Part shown: in pieces, positions 8,197-19,955 of the stretch | Layout: each line of letters opens with the position of its first letter | Numbering within the stretch: the first letter of the stretch is position 1 | Assembly (NCBI GenBank): GCA_000787465.1 | Contig: JSYX01000247.1 | Location: forward strand, 1 to 48,168 | Reading direction: 5' to 3' | Length of the DNA stretch: 48,168 nt | Source: Thermomucor indicae-seudaticae | Lineage: Eukaryota; Mucoromycota; Mucoromycetes; Mucorales; Lichtheimiaceae | Program-made: the position numbers and the translations under genes | The notes under the pieces: generated by a model | What the model was told of the DNA's origin: nothing | Database searches by the model: none | What the model saw: only the letters and a program-made list of their open reading frames with translations

Positions 8197-11120
8197 TTGG
8201 CTGGTTAAGCTAACCGATGTATATCTTCTGCTTCAGAGCCGAACTTCGTGAACTAGGTGTTTTCCTCGCCCACTCCTGCTCGAGGCATATAGAACAGACT
8301 TTCAGCTTTCTTCTCACTCACTTTCTTAATGCCATTCCTTCATGCCTTCACTGCCTTAGAGTTGGGCAAAATCGGCCGATACTATCTGTCTTGACCTTAC
8401 TTCTTACGAAGAACAGCACGACTACGTTGCTATATGAAGATAGTAAGAAAAGCGAAGTGTGGGAAACGTTTCAGGTTGTCTGACAATCAGAGCGGAAAGG
8501 TTCATCCGAGGGTTATACAAAAAAGGAGAGATGGTGCATGAGGCGCATTTAAAAACCCTAAAGGACTTGACAAAAAAAATTTACTTCTTTCTCTTCTTTG
8601 TAATTGCTTATTGTACACCATCCATGCTTGCGCTGTCTCTGCTTCTTCTTTGGGCTAATACTTCTCTCTCTTCTTCTTTGCGTTAGGGTTCTTCTCGCTT
8701 TTCGCGGCCGTCGATCTGTCCGTATTTCCTTTTGGCACTTCGAGTGTTCTCGCGCACGTTGTTTCGTCCACGCTTTCTACAGGTTTCGAGCGCCCTTGGT
8801 CTTTTGACATGGAGCAATATGTCGATCACCAGAGATGCTCCTGCTCACTTGGTCGCGACGTCTCATGCCTTCTCCGGGGATCAGGTTGCTTGCGGAAGCT
8901 CCTGTGCGAGTAGCATCTGGTCCGGAAAGCGAAAACCGAGTACTCTCTGTTCAATGGCAGGGAAGCTGGAGAAAGTGCGCACGAAGAAATCGTTTGCCCA
9001 TACCCAATCCTGTTGTTGACTGATTGGCAGAAATCCATGGGAAACCTGTGTGTATGACCGGGCGGTTTATCTCCCGACAACCAACATCATGTACCGGTTC
9101 CTGGCTGTTCAGGAGGGTGGACGCCGTCAATAGCAAGTATATGAAGGTAGCTCTCGAGCGATATGTGCTGCAGTGATCAATGCGGAGAGAGCCACACCTC
9201 AGAGTTCCTCGCCCAGCAACCAGACATCAGTACCGCAACCCTTGGGTCGTCGGTGATCAACGTTAGGTTTTCTTTCGACCACGACAGCCGGTGCCCGAGG
9301 GTCGCCGAGTTTGTCTACCTTCTCTCCGAAAAAACAGAAGAATCTCATGACAGGGCAACTTTCTTACGTGGAGGTGGTTTAGGTAACGGCAATAGGGTGG
9401 GGTCTGATGTCTTAACTGCCTCCAGAGGTAGCTGGTGCTTCGCGTATCTGCCAAGGTCCCTAGAGCTCAATTTTCCCATGACCGTGCCTAGGTAACTAGA
9501 ATAACTATGACTAATATTTTTATTTTTTCTTTAATCCAGTCGTCATCAAGTTATGTCCGGGTGTCAGCCACTGGAAATGCGGGTCCTTGCGCGAAGCCTG
9601 GCACGCTTTACTTTCGCAGCCACGCTGCGAAGACGCGCCACTATGCCAATTGTACAAGCGCCCTGCATGTAACGAAATCAGCGTCCTGATAGGCTACCTG
9701 CTGGACGCCTAATTCAAGGCGAAAACGGACATGCGGCGCTCCTAAATTTACAACCAGTAGTCTTACTTATTTAGGAAACAAATTGCGGTCGTCATTTTAC
9801 TGATATGTTTGTCTTATAATCATGGCTAAGGCACTCCGAGGCTGCCTTGCGTGTAGACCTGGAAAGGTCCCATTCGGATCATAAACCCCACTTAACGTGA
9901 ATTTCCGCTATCAAGGCAAGACGACAAGCACGCTGGCAGCTGATCTTGCAGACAAGGCGATAGCCAAAAATTTTTGATAGAAACACAAAACTAACGCAGG
10001 TAAGCTTTAGCAAGTGGTAAGGAGGTTTATATCAAGCAATCCGGGTTGGTCTTACTCAGGGAAACGGTGTCCCTGTGGGAATAAAAACCCATAAAAACGA
10101 ATTTTTATATATACTGGCAGTGCTCATTCAGAATGAAAACTCACCAAATAAGACTTTGTTAGTTGTTGTATGGCGCAAAGATCTAAACAGGCAGCATTTC
10201 TGGTCTATTAAGTTTAGTATTAAACACCATACAAGCACTCACGAATCTACCACATTAATCTGGCGGGCAACCGCTTCTTCTAGAAAAAAAATGAAGCCTA
10301 TGCCCTGAAGTCCACCAAGACGTCCGGTGGGCCACCGTACACTTAGCGGCGAAGACATTTACTGTGTTCGCCTGTACTCTTTACATTAGCGATTCTGTAA
10401 GTGCGACTATTAACCCATCGTTACATTCATTGCCGTACGCATAAAAAATTACCTGCAACGTTGTCAGGGAGAGGCCGTTCTACAGCACGCTTTACTGGAG
10501 ACGACTAGAGCTAAGACTCGAAACCAGGCCAAGCCGGCCTGAAGTTTGACCTGACCCGTCTTGAACTGTCCTCATCAGTGTCAGGCCAAGCCTTGTCCTA
10601 AAACCGATGGAAACCTGACGCTGGCAGTTCTTTCGTCTTGTTTTCCGTCTACGTCTCTATTTTGAAGCCAAAAGCAATGTACTTGCGGTTGACTTAACTG
10701 CTAGAACGGGACACGATTGAAATTTGCTTCCATCCGGTGATCCCAATGGTTATGTCTCGCTTTATTTCTGCGCCTGCATTATCCTTGGATTACTGTATCA
10801 GTGACGTGTCAAAGCGGATGCGGAAGTTCTACCGGGCTATGCATTCAACTCGAGGCCGATATACGCAGACACTTGGATATCCTTACACATCGCTTTCGGG
10901 ATCAAACTGCCTGCTAGCTTACGCGGATTGCACGTTTCTGTCAATACCAAATTTAAGGTTATTTTGGGAGGTCCTTGGAAAAGGAGGTGCTCTTCTATTG
11001 CACTTTTGTGCCACTGCAAACGGTTGTTATAAGACTCTCCTTTCCGAAATTTGCTGTGATGCCAGAGCTAAGTTATGCGCCCTGTTTTAGGCTGGTGTCA
11101 CTCCCGAAACGTGCCTTTAC
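8197..11120. other. Gene-poor spacer, likely decayed repeat DNA
   Basis: About 2.9 kb with no intact gene. Roughly 8690-9490 is richer in GC than its surroundings and has several overlapping open frames of about 60-110 codons in all phases but no recognisable domain. It may be a decayed transposon or a decayed gene. CAGGCCAAGCC occurs twice (10525-10535 and 10582-10592). No tRNA was recognised. Confidence 0.35.
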
Positions 11121-11295
11121 TGTGCCCGCGCGATATATCGGTATTTGATAAATCGATATTCTCGATATATCGATCGACCTCTGCAATGACGGATTTGCTT
11201 TCTCCAGGCGTATGTCCACTTGACATAACGATATCCTTGATATAACGATCGCATTTTTCCGTGACGATCCCTGCCGGCATATCGCGCGAGTAGTG
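11121..11295 (-). mobile_element. MITE, about 175 bp, Tc1/mariner-like, copy 1
   Basis: Flanked by TA on both sides (11119-11120 and 11296-11297). The ends are imperfect inverted repeats: CTGTGCCCGCGCGATATATC at the left, and the reverse complement of the right end reads CACTACTCGCGCGATAT. The interior holds many CGATAT/ATATCG motifs. It is homologous along its whole length, in the opposite orientation, to the element at 40073-40250. No coding capacity. The strand is set relative to that second copy. Confidence 0.8.
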
Positions 11296-12201
11296 TAGTT
11301 AACAAGGAACAGTTTATTGCAATTCTGGATCTTTTTTATTGACCTTTGCATCACACTTTGCCGCCTGCTCGACCTTCCGCGACCCAAAACCGTTGCCCTG
11401 TCAGTGAAACTGCGATCTTGGTGTTTGCTAAGCATTTCTTTTCGGTCTGCAGCAATCGCTCAGTTTTTTTGCCACGGTCGGCGCCTTGTTCATCAAAGAT
11501 CAAGCTATGCTCCTCCATTGGATGGGCTATAAGTGATTGGCAGGAGATGAAGCCTTTAAACGTACGAGCCGGACACTATTTGTAAACTTACAAAGACGGA
11601 CATCTGCTCCTATTCCACTTAATGACAGCTAGACCGACAAATCCTCGTTTTCGTGTCAGTACGCGGTTTCTGGCACGACTCACGTAAATATAAATGATAT
11701 AAGTACCGGATGAAAGAGAAACAAAGTTACCATATCAGACGGGTAGGAGAGCTGACGAAATATGTCTGTAGTTAGGGGGTTCAATATCTCCAAGCGCTGG
11801 CTTCATCGTAGTACTTGGTGACATAGCCGTTTGGCCACATAATAACTGGATCAACATATTCGTGACGTAAATCGAATGGAGTCATTTGGAAGCTCTATTT
11901 CTTATTTCAGCTAAAGACTGATAAGTATCGTCGCTTTGAGAAAGGTGTTTCAAACAAGTCAACAGTATCAGCAAATTCAAAAATCGCGAGTTCCTGTCGA
12001 AACCCATTCATAGTTCTCAACAGACCACATCAAAGCTAAGTCCGGATATAAGCTTGGAAAAGTTTCATCTTTACCACATTGTCTGGATGACATCAGCGTC
12101 CATGTCTTATTTCGGCATCCGCCGATTTGTTCGCTCTTGGCCCAGTTTCAAGGCGCGCACAGCCTCTTCCTTCGAGTTTGTTGGAATAGCTTTTCTCCAA
12201 A
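11296..12201. other. Spacer upstream of V-ATPase subunit a
   Basis: No gene is recognised. Overlapping short frames on both strands at 11300-11585 have no domain. The 3' part must contain the promoter and leader of the V-ATPase gene, but no specific element is evident. Confidence 0.35.
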
Positions 12202-15200
12202 ATGGCACCGGCAAGTCTCTTCCGTTCGGAAGAGATGTCCCTCATTCAGCTTTATATACCTGCAGAGGTAGCTCAGCCCTGCGTTGCAGAACTGGGTGAA
12301 CTCGGCAAGGTTCAGTTTAGAGATGTAAGGGTCTCCGCATTCCGTTACAAAGAGGCTTGCGGTATAGATAACGGGAGTTTTTTCCCTATAGCTTAATCCC
12401 GAGGTCAATGCTTTTCAACGAGCTTTTGTTTCCGAAATCAGGCGTCTCGACGAAATGGAGCGACAATGCCGTACGTGTCATGTCAACAGAAGGTTCTGAA
12501 ACAGTAGCAACCCCTTAACGCTCCGCTGCTCGTAGGTTTCTTCCAAACTCAAATAGAAAAGGCCGAAATCCCTATCCGTCCTCTGACGGCAGCAGCATAC
12601 AGCTCACGCGCACGTTCAGCACAAGAAATCGATGACTTGGAAGAGAAGCTCAAAGAACACGAGGAACGTATCCTACAAATGAACAGCTCATATGAAACGC
12701 TTCAGCGTCGCTATTTACAGCTCACTGAACTCCGTCACGTATTACGGGAAACTGCTGCATTCTTCGAACAAGTAATAATATCATAGGAGAGATAGCCCAA
12801 CTTCCCAATTTCCGAGACATTCTAAAATATGAATGGACTTTTTTCAGGCTGAATCGAGACAAGACACGATCCGTAACTCGATTGATGAAAACGACGCTTC
12901 GGCTCCACTGTTGGAACACGACGTGGAACAACAGACTCATTATGAGTTGAATCGACTTAATCTTGGTTATGTCACTGGCGTCATTGCGCGCTCTCGTATG
13001 CAGACCTTTGAACGTGTGTTGTGGCGCTCCCTGCGTGGTAACTTGTACATGAACTCGGCCGAGATTGATGAACCCATTGTCGACCCGGATTCGGACGAAG
13101 TGGTTGAAAAGAACGTCTTTGCGATCTTTGCTCACGGTCGAGAAATCATTAACAAAATCAAGAAGATCTCTGAAAGTTTGGGTGCAACACTGTACAGTGT
13201 TGATGATTCCCCTAGCAAGAGACGCGATGCATTACTTGAAGTCACCTCGCGTATTGAGGATCTTAATAACGTAGGACCGAAACAAGAATCACTGAGCGGG
13301 CATCGGTTGTTGACGAGCTTCACTAGGTTCTTTCAAACACCAGTCAGACACGCCGTGCTGAACTCTACAAGATTGCTGAAAACCTTACTTCCTGGACGAC
13401 TGTAGTCCGCAAGGAGAAGGCCATATACCATGCGATGAACCTCTTCAACTATGATGTCAATCGCAAGTGTTTAATTGCGGAAGGATGGTGTCCAAAGGAC
13501 GATATCCCGCTTATTCAGCATGCGCTGAAGAATGCAACTGTAAGTTCAATACCTTGTGATCAGTGTAAGCGGTTATTTAGATTATGTGGCCACCTTAGGA
13601 ATCATCCGGAACCAACTTGCCATCCATCTTGACGGAGCTTACGACTAAAAAGAAGCCACCCACGTATCATCGCACTAACAAGTTCACGGATGGATTCCAA
13701 AACATTATAGACGCATATGGTATCGCCCGCTATCGAGAAGTCAATCCTGGTCTTTTCACCATCGTGTCATTCCCATTCTTGTTTGCTATCATGTTTGGTG
13801 ATATTGGCCATGGTTTTCTGATGTTTTTGTTTGCTCTCTATCTCGTGTTGAACGAAAAGAAGCTTGCTTCGAACAAAGGAGAGGTAAGCAGACAACGGCT
13901 CTTGCAATTGCTTTTATCGGTGCTCACGAACGAACGACCGTAGATCTTCAGCATGTTTTTCAGCGGTCGATATATGATGTTGTTGATGGGTCTGTTTTCC
14001 ATTTTCACTGGTGCCATTTACAACGACATGTTTTCGCTCTCTCTTCATGTTTTCAAGAGCGGCTTTGATTGGCCTACGAATTATAACTCGACTGATACCG
14101 TTGAAGCTATTCCCAATGGACATGTGTATCCTTTCGGTTTAGATCCGGTAAGGAGAATGAATGAAAGGCCAAAGGTGAGCAATGTTTCTTATGTTGCTCA
14201 CTGTTACAGGCGTGGCACGGATCAGAAAACTTTTTGCTGTTTACAAACTCTTACAAGATGAAACAAGCCATTATTATCGGTGTTATACACGTACGTCTTG
14301 ATAGACTTGATAGTCTCGTTCATAATGATGTATTAATCTTTTTTGCCATTAGATGTCTTTCGCCATCTGCTTGAATGTCTTTAACCACATCCATTATGGC
14401 AACAAGATCTTTGTTTGGCTGGAGTTCCTCCCACAGATCCTGTTTATGGAATCCATCTTTGGCTACCTTGTTTTCTGTATCATGTACAAATGGAGTGTCG
14501 ACTGGTGGGCTTTGGATGAGAACGGTTATCACATTCATAACCCTCCACCGAATCTGCTGAATATGCTTATCTACATGTTCCTGTCCCCTGGCAAGGTGAA
14601 CCCCGAGGATCAGCTGTACCCGGGCCAGGTACGTTGCTATGATAGTTGTTGTGGAGATCAGCGGCAGCTCAATATTGTTGGGCACAGGGACCTGTTCAAG
14701 CTGCTCTCTTGTTGATTGCTTTTATATGCGTGCCATGGATGTGGTTCGCAAAGCCTTATTATCTGAAGAGACAACATAGCAAGCACCAGTACCAGACAGT
14801 GGCAGAAGATGAAAATGTCGCGTACGATATTGAACAGAACGGCCGTGGTGGTGGAGCCTCCGCTGAGGCTGACGATGACGAAGATGAGGAAGAAGTAAGT
14901 AAAAGATTTAATGATCTGTACGTCACCGTCTGATGCAACGCTCGTATATCAGTTTGATTTTGGTGAAATCATGATTCATCAAACCATCCATACGATCGAA
15001 TTCTGCTTGAACTGTATTTCGAATACCGCTTCTTATCTGCGTCTCTGGGCTTTGTCTCTTGCTCATGCTCGTAAGTGACGGATATTAGCCCGTTGTTTAT
15101 TTAGCCGCGGTTAGTAACGTAGTCCATTGCTGTCAACAGAGCTATCAAGTGTCTTGTGGGACATGACCCTTAAGATCTGGTTCGGTTTCACGGGTCCTAT

Positions 15201-15463
15201 CGCTGTTGTTGGGCTTGTGATCGGGTTTGCAATGTGGTTCTCACTGACCATCTTCATTCTGCTTTGCATGGAAGGCTTGTCTGCATTCCTGCACGCCCTT
15301 CGTCTGCATTGGTAAGTTGAAAGTGTGTTGGTGCTGTCAATGAAATTAGCGGCTAACCTAAATTTACCAAAGGGTCGAATTCGCTGGCAAATTCTACTTG
15401 GGTGACGGTACCAAGTTCGAACCCTTCACTTTCCGCACAATCCTGGATGGAAGTGCCGAATAA
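12202..15463 (+). CDS. VPH1: V-type H+-ATPase subunit a (membrane V0 sector)
   Basis: Subunit a forms the proton half-channels of V0 and anchors the stator; it acidifies vacuole or Golgi/endosome lumens. Thirteen exons: 12202-12324, 12392-12470, 12536-12771, 12848-13270, 13327-13539, 13599-13883, 13944-14147, 14210-14290, 14353-14628, 14688-14894, 14953-15070, 15140-15311, 15373-15463; 835 aa, normal for the family. It starts [20 protein letters not shown]. Landmarks include [20 protein letters not shown] (across intron 1), [33 protein letters not shown], the membrane part from [20 protein letters not shown], and [20 protein letters not shown]. The latter holds the Arg essential for proton transfer (yeast Vph1 Arg735 in [13 protein letters not shown]). 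An acidic linker (ADDDEDEEE) sits between membrane helices. Whether it is the vacuolar or the Golgi isoform cannot be told from the sequence. Confidence 0.97.
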
Positions 15464-16290
15464 ACGAATAGGGTATGCGTGTAGCTAAACGGAATAAAAG
15501 CTTACACCATTCAGGCAGAACTTGAGCAAAAGGAATTTTTGCATAGCACATTTACGGCTTCTAACTTGTTTTTTATTGACTTGCTACTGTAACAGTATTA
15601 AGACGTGCAATATGTCAAGAATTGATCTTTTCCTGCATCTGCGTGTCACAGTGCCAAAGTTGTCCAGGCTTGCCCGTGGAACAACGCGTAACATTTGTAT
15701 CGGTAAGGAACAACCTTCTGACTAGATTTCTTGAAACCATTATCATTTTCTGCAGAATTTTGCAAGGCATATATGCCGAGAATTATACTACCTTCGCCAG
15801 GTTGTCATCCCCTATTCAACTCTCTATCACGATCTTTGTCCTGACACGGGTTATAGGCATCATAATGTATGCTATACTTAAAGATGATGAGTTTCTTTTA
15901 CTTCGCATCGATTCTTCCCAAGAAAAAGTGTTTCTACGTGGATACTGTCTCTCTGTCGGTTGTTAGAGATTTTCATGGCTTTGGGATGAAGAAAGGTCTG
16001 CCACAGGTTTCCGAGCTCTGTGGACATGTTTGTAGGGTGGCTTCCAGTGTAACAAATGAAAGACTGTTTCTTAAAGAGCGCTTTTGCGTAAGAAGATATT
16101 TTTATTGTCAAATTACAACGAACACCCTGTCATGACTTATGCAAATGAACGAGAATATAATTTCTTTTTCTTTGGTTTGAGAACTCACTTTAAAGGGAAT
16201 AGCCCACAGCATGATAAGTGTTCCTGCAAACCGTCACTTTGAATGCACAAAACTTGACACGATTCAGACTCCTTAACCGTCATTCCTGTA
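15464..16290. other. Spacer between V-ATPase gene and mariner cluster
   Basis: No gene is recognised. Short frames of about 60-115 codons on both strands lack domains. The TA at 16289-16290 is the left target site of the transposon array. Confidence 0.35.
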
Positions 16291-17618
16291 CAGTGCCCTC
16301 GAAAAAAGAATGCGAAAAATTTTGCCCCATCGCCCGAACTCAAAATCGATATCTCTTTTAAAGTGTTGTTGCTCGTCACCTGTTCGTTCTTTCGCTTTCT
16401 TATTTCGTTTACTATGACTTAGACACTACACAAAAGGCTCATATCGTTACTTTGAGCGAAGAAGGGAACACGGCGAAGCAAATTGAGGAGAAAATCGGTG
16501 TACCCTTAAAAACGGTCTATTGAATTTTAAAGCAATTTAGAGAAAGGGGGACCGTAGAAAGCCGCAAAAGCCCCGGACGACCTCATAAACTTACGGAAAG
16601 AGACACGCGGGTCTTAGTTAGAGAAACCAAAAAGAACAGACGCGCAACCTTAGCAGAATTGACCGACAGCCTGTCCACGAAAGTTCACCCTGACACTGTG
16701 CGGACAACGTTGCATAAACAAGGCATTCGTAGCCGTGTCGCGAAGAAGCCATTATTGAACAACAGGCACACAAAGGGGTGCAAAGCGTTTGCGAAAAAGC
16801 ATAAGCACTGGACCATAACCGATTGGCGAAAAGTAATCTGGACGGACGAATGCAGCTTTGAAATCGGCAAGAACTCAAGGCAAGCCCGTGTCTGGCGTGC
16901 AGCCGATGAAGCTGACCGTCCGGATTGCCTGACACCAACTTTCAAGAGTGGTTGGTCCTCAGTAATGGTTTGGGGTGCCATTTCTCACGGGAAGAAATCA
17001 GAGCTGGTTATTATGGAAGCAAATAAGCGTAGTGGTGCTGATTTCGTGTATCAGGTTTACAATGGTCCACTATATAACTTCCTGCAAACATTAAGCGGTG
17101 GGATACTTATGGAGGATGGCGCCCCGACACAGGAGCAAAGCAGCAAACGAGTGGCGAGAACTGCACCTCGTCGAGAAATTAGAATGGTCGGCGCAATCAC
17201 CGGATCTTAACCCAATCGAGAACGTGTGGAAGATGATGAAGGATGCCCTGCGAAAAAGGATCCACTAGGTTGAAGGCGTTGAAGACATGAAGAGATGTTT
17301 GCAAGAAGTCTGGGAATCTCTCGACACAGAAAAACTTGACAAGTTTATAGACTCGATGCCAGAGCGTATTAGAGAGGTTATCAAGAATAAAGGTGGAAGT
17401 GCCAGATGGTAATTCTCCACAAATACGACATGCATCATGCATCGAATACAGCTTTATTTTACATCACTGGATAGCTTAGAGTCTGACGAAGATCCATACT
17501 GTATTTCTACGTCTCTAGGTGTGTACTTCATTAATGAAAATGGCCCACCAAGGTCATGGTACTCCCAAAATTCGCATGAAAATTTCGGACTTCTCTCATT
17601 CTTTTTTCGAGGGCACTG
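16291..17618 (+). mobile_element. Tc1/mariner element A (1.33 kb)
   Basis: Flanked by TA at 16289-16290 and 17619-17620. The ends are inverted repeats that begin CAGTGCCCTCGAAAAAAGAA and match for at least 22 bases before diverging. It carries one plus-strand DD34E transposase pseudogene. The right TA is shared with element B. The TIR, TA target and DD34E core place it in the Tc1/mariner superfamily. Confidence 0.93.
16414..17412 (+). pseudogene. DD34E Tc1-like transposase of element A, broken
   Basis: The reading frame covers an N-terminal helix-turn-helix (KAHIVTLSEEGNTAKQIEEK), a linker GRPHKLTERD, and the catalytic core. First Asp lies in WTDECSFEIGKNSR (codon 16845-16847), second Asp in MEDGAP (17115-17117), and Glu in NPIENVW (17218-17220). 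That puts the last two about 34 residues apart. It ends GGSARW. Breaks: no usable start codon in phase, TGA at 16521-16523, a 1-nt frameshift near 17125, and a TAG in RIH*VEG. It therefore cannot make active transposase. It is a clear but divergent relative of the element B transposase (shared SFEIGKNSR, PTFKSG, SVMxWGA). Confidence 0.92.
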
Positions 17619-17620
17619 TA

Positions 17621-18950
17621 CAGTGCCCGGAAATAAATCTTCGTAATTTTGATTTTTTGGAGCACCGAAAAACGTATTCTTTGAAGTTGCTGTTAGTAAC
17701 ATATGCTTCTATACCCAACATATTCAGCTATAACTTTGCTTACTATGACTTCAGAGTGTGATCTTTTTTGCTGTAGAATTTTGAATAACTGTTTATTGTA
17801 AAATATAGGTTTTTGATGTGTTCACCATCTTGTGCTGCCACCTTCCCTTTCCAACACTTCTGCTATCCTTTCTGGCATTGTTTCTATCAGCTTATTGATC
17901 TGCTCCATTCCAACAGATTCCCAATACTCTAAAAGTGCTTCCTTCATTTGCTCACGGTTTCTGACCGGCGGGTTGCGCGACTGCACGTAGTCTTTCATCA
18001 TCTTCCAGACATTCTCAATAGGATTGAGATCTGGCGACTGGGCCGGCCAATGCAGCTTCGAGAGCCAGTAACGCTCCCTCCATTCTCTTGGAGCAATACT
18101 TCTGTGGATAGGAGCTCCGTCTTCCATGAAAATTGCGCCGCTGACCTTGGACATCATGTCCCGCAACAGGCCCTTGTAGACAGTGTCCACGAAGTCCTTC
18201 GCCGTGCGCTTTCCAGGCTCCATAAACGCGAGTCGGGACTGATGCCGTAAGAGACGGCACCCCAGATCATCACCGATGTCCTTCCGCTTTTGAATGTGGG
18301 AGCGAGGCATTGCTCGTCAAACTTCTCTTGGGCTCGCCGCCACACGCGTACTACCCGGGAGTTCTTGCCGATCTCGAAGGAAGACTTGTCCGACCGAATG
18401 ACTCTTCTCCACTTGTCGATAGTCCTATCCTTATGCTTCCGAACAAAGGCCAGTCTCTTCTCCTTATGTTCTTTTGTTAAGAACGGTTTCTTGGCGGCCA
18501 CACGGTTCTTCAGGCCCTGCTCTTGGAGCACTTTCCGGACAGTGCGTGATGACACTTTGACCGGCAGTGAATTGGTGATCTCCTGCAATGTCGCGCGTCG
18601 GCTCTCCTCAGTGTGTCTTACAAGGGCTCGGACGTTTCTTTCGCTAAGCTTTTTTGATGCGCCAGGCCGTTTAGAGGTCTCAACGGTTCCTTCTTCCTCG
18701 TACTTGTTTAAAATCGAATAAACCGAACTTGGGGGTATCCCAAGTTCAGAAGCGATTTGCGAGCCTTTCATACCGGCTTTTTTCATTCCAACGATTTGTG
18801 CTTTAACTTCAGTAGTATAAGGCATATTATGCGCAGTTTCAGAGAAAAATATCAATTCTGTGTGGAGTAATGAGGGAACAAAGTGAAAGGAAGTTATGCG
18901 AACGGTGATTAAAGTTTGGAAAAATTAGGAAGATTTATTTCCGGGCACTG
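17621..18950 (-). mobile_element. Tc1/mariner element B (1.33 kb)
   Basis: Starts right after the shared TA (17619-17620) and ends before TA 18951-18952. The TIR begins CAGTGCCCGGAAATAAATCT and pairs over about 30 bases with one mismatch. It carries a minus-strand transposase. The TIR beyond CAGTGCCC differs from that of element A, so the two are distinct families. The good TIR and single frameshift suggest it is younger than A. Confidence 0.93.
17822..18825 (-). pseudogene. DD34E Tc1-like transposase of element B, one frameshift
   Basis: Starts MPYTTEVKAQIVGMKKAGMK with a paired helix-turn-helix (SQIASELGIPPSSVYSILNK) and ends EREGGSTRW. Catalytic positions: Asp in RSDKSSFEIGKNSR, Asp in MEDGAPIH, Glu in NPIENVW. 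A single 1-nt shift near 18245, just after WGAVSYG, moves the frame; otherwise the two parts join to a full-length protein of about 334 residues. The first-Asp context is RSDKSS, where relatives usually have WTDESS. That may be further decay. Confidence 0.92.
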
Positions 18951-18952
18951 TA

Positions 18953-19096
18953 CAGTGCCCGTTCGATATAGTGATCACTTTTCAATCCCACCAGCTCTGT
19001 CCGCAGATAAAGATCACTAAATCTATATAGTGATCGCTCATTATAGTGATTGGTTTTTGGGTCCACCGGGGTGATTACTATATCGAGCGGGCACTG
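18953..19096. mobile_element. MITE C (144 bp), abutting element B
   Basis: Flanked by TA at 18951-18952 (shared with element B) and 19097-19098. The ends read CAGTGCCCGTTCGATATAGT and, in reverse complement, CAGTGCCCGCTCGATATAGT. The inverted repeat covers about 26 bases with two mismatches. The interior is made of TATAGTGATC-like motifs in both orientations. No coding capacity, so it would need a transposase in trans. Confidence 0.9.
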
Positions 19097-19098
19097 TA

Positions 19099-19955
19099 TA
19101 CAAGTAACGATGACCTGCATGAGCCCAGTCCAGTAACGGAAATTGGAGAAGCGGTCACAGCGAGCAATTTTTTAAGGGCAAGAGATTTTCTAAAATTGCT
19201 ATAGTACAGTATTTTGAACGCCTATTCGACTCTCTTATAAAATATCGTCCAATTTTGCCAATGTATCTATTGGATACCGGGTATTGAGGAGTTATACTAA
19301 CACTAATCTCCGCAAGCAGAAGCTAGGGGTTTATTTCAACAAAAATTTTGCAGAATGACGGGCACCATAAATGCCGTATTCTCCCTGCGATGTGACTTTG
19401 ACATGTAAAAATGTAAGACTCTGCCAAGCTGTCAAAGATTACATTCCGTCAAATGTGATGTGGCGCAACTATTGCAATTTGCTGTTCCTCCTTTTTCGAA
19501 AAATTCATCGTGGATAACTAGTATTATACAGTCAATATAAATACTAATTAGGGCCTTGCGACCGCACAGACTACACGCAAAGCTGCGGTTCGTCAACAGC
19601 GGTTCATATTTCTGTTCAATATTTATGCACTTTGTTTCTTACAGTTTTCCGGAGGAGTGTTTGGCTCATCCTTTTAATATCAATTAGCCAGATAAATAAT
19701 TAAATCCCCACGCAATGGCAGTGGTTATTAAAAATCTTAGACAAAAAACTGCACAAATTGAACTACTATAAATAGGCGGACATAGGTGACATACAGTTGC
19801 TTAAAGTGTATATCGTAGTAACTATGCGTAATGCAAATAAAGGCATGTTTTGATAAAATGTATGTGGACGCCTGGGGAGGGGTGAGATGGAATGGGTTCA
19901 AGAGGAGTAAAAACGGTAAATAGGAGAGAGTAATGATGTGTCAGACATGGGAGTA
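19099..19955. other. AT-rich spacer, no gene seen
   Basis: Nothing recognisable apart from short A/T tracts. The part next to 19955 is the 3' flank of the minus-strand NTO1/BRPF gene. An AATAAA on the plus strand near 19840 is on the wrong strand for that gene. Confidence 0.35.

Noticed and set aside
11098..11435. Overlapping minus-strand frames with YIKDIVMSS and similar
   Set aside because: They are translations of the MITE's ATATCG motifs and flanks, not genes.
18290..18721. Plus-strand 143-codon frame within element B
   Set aside because: Antisense to the minus-strand transposase; no domain.
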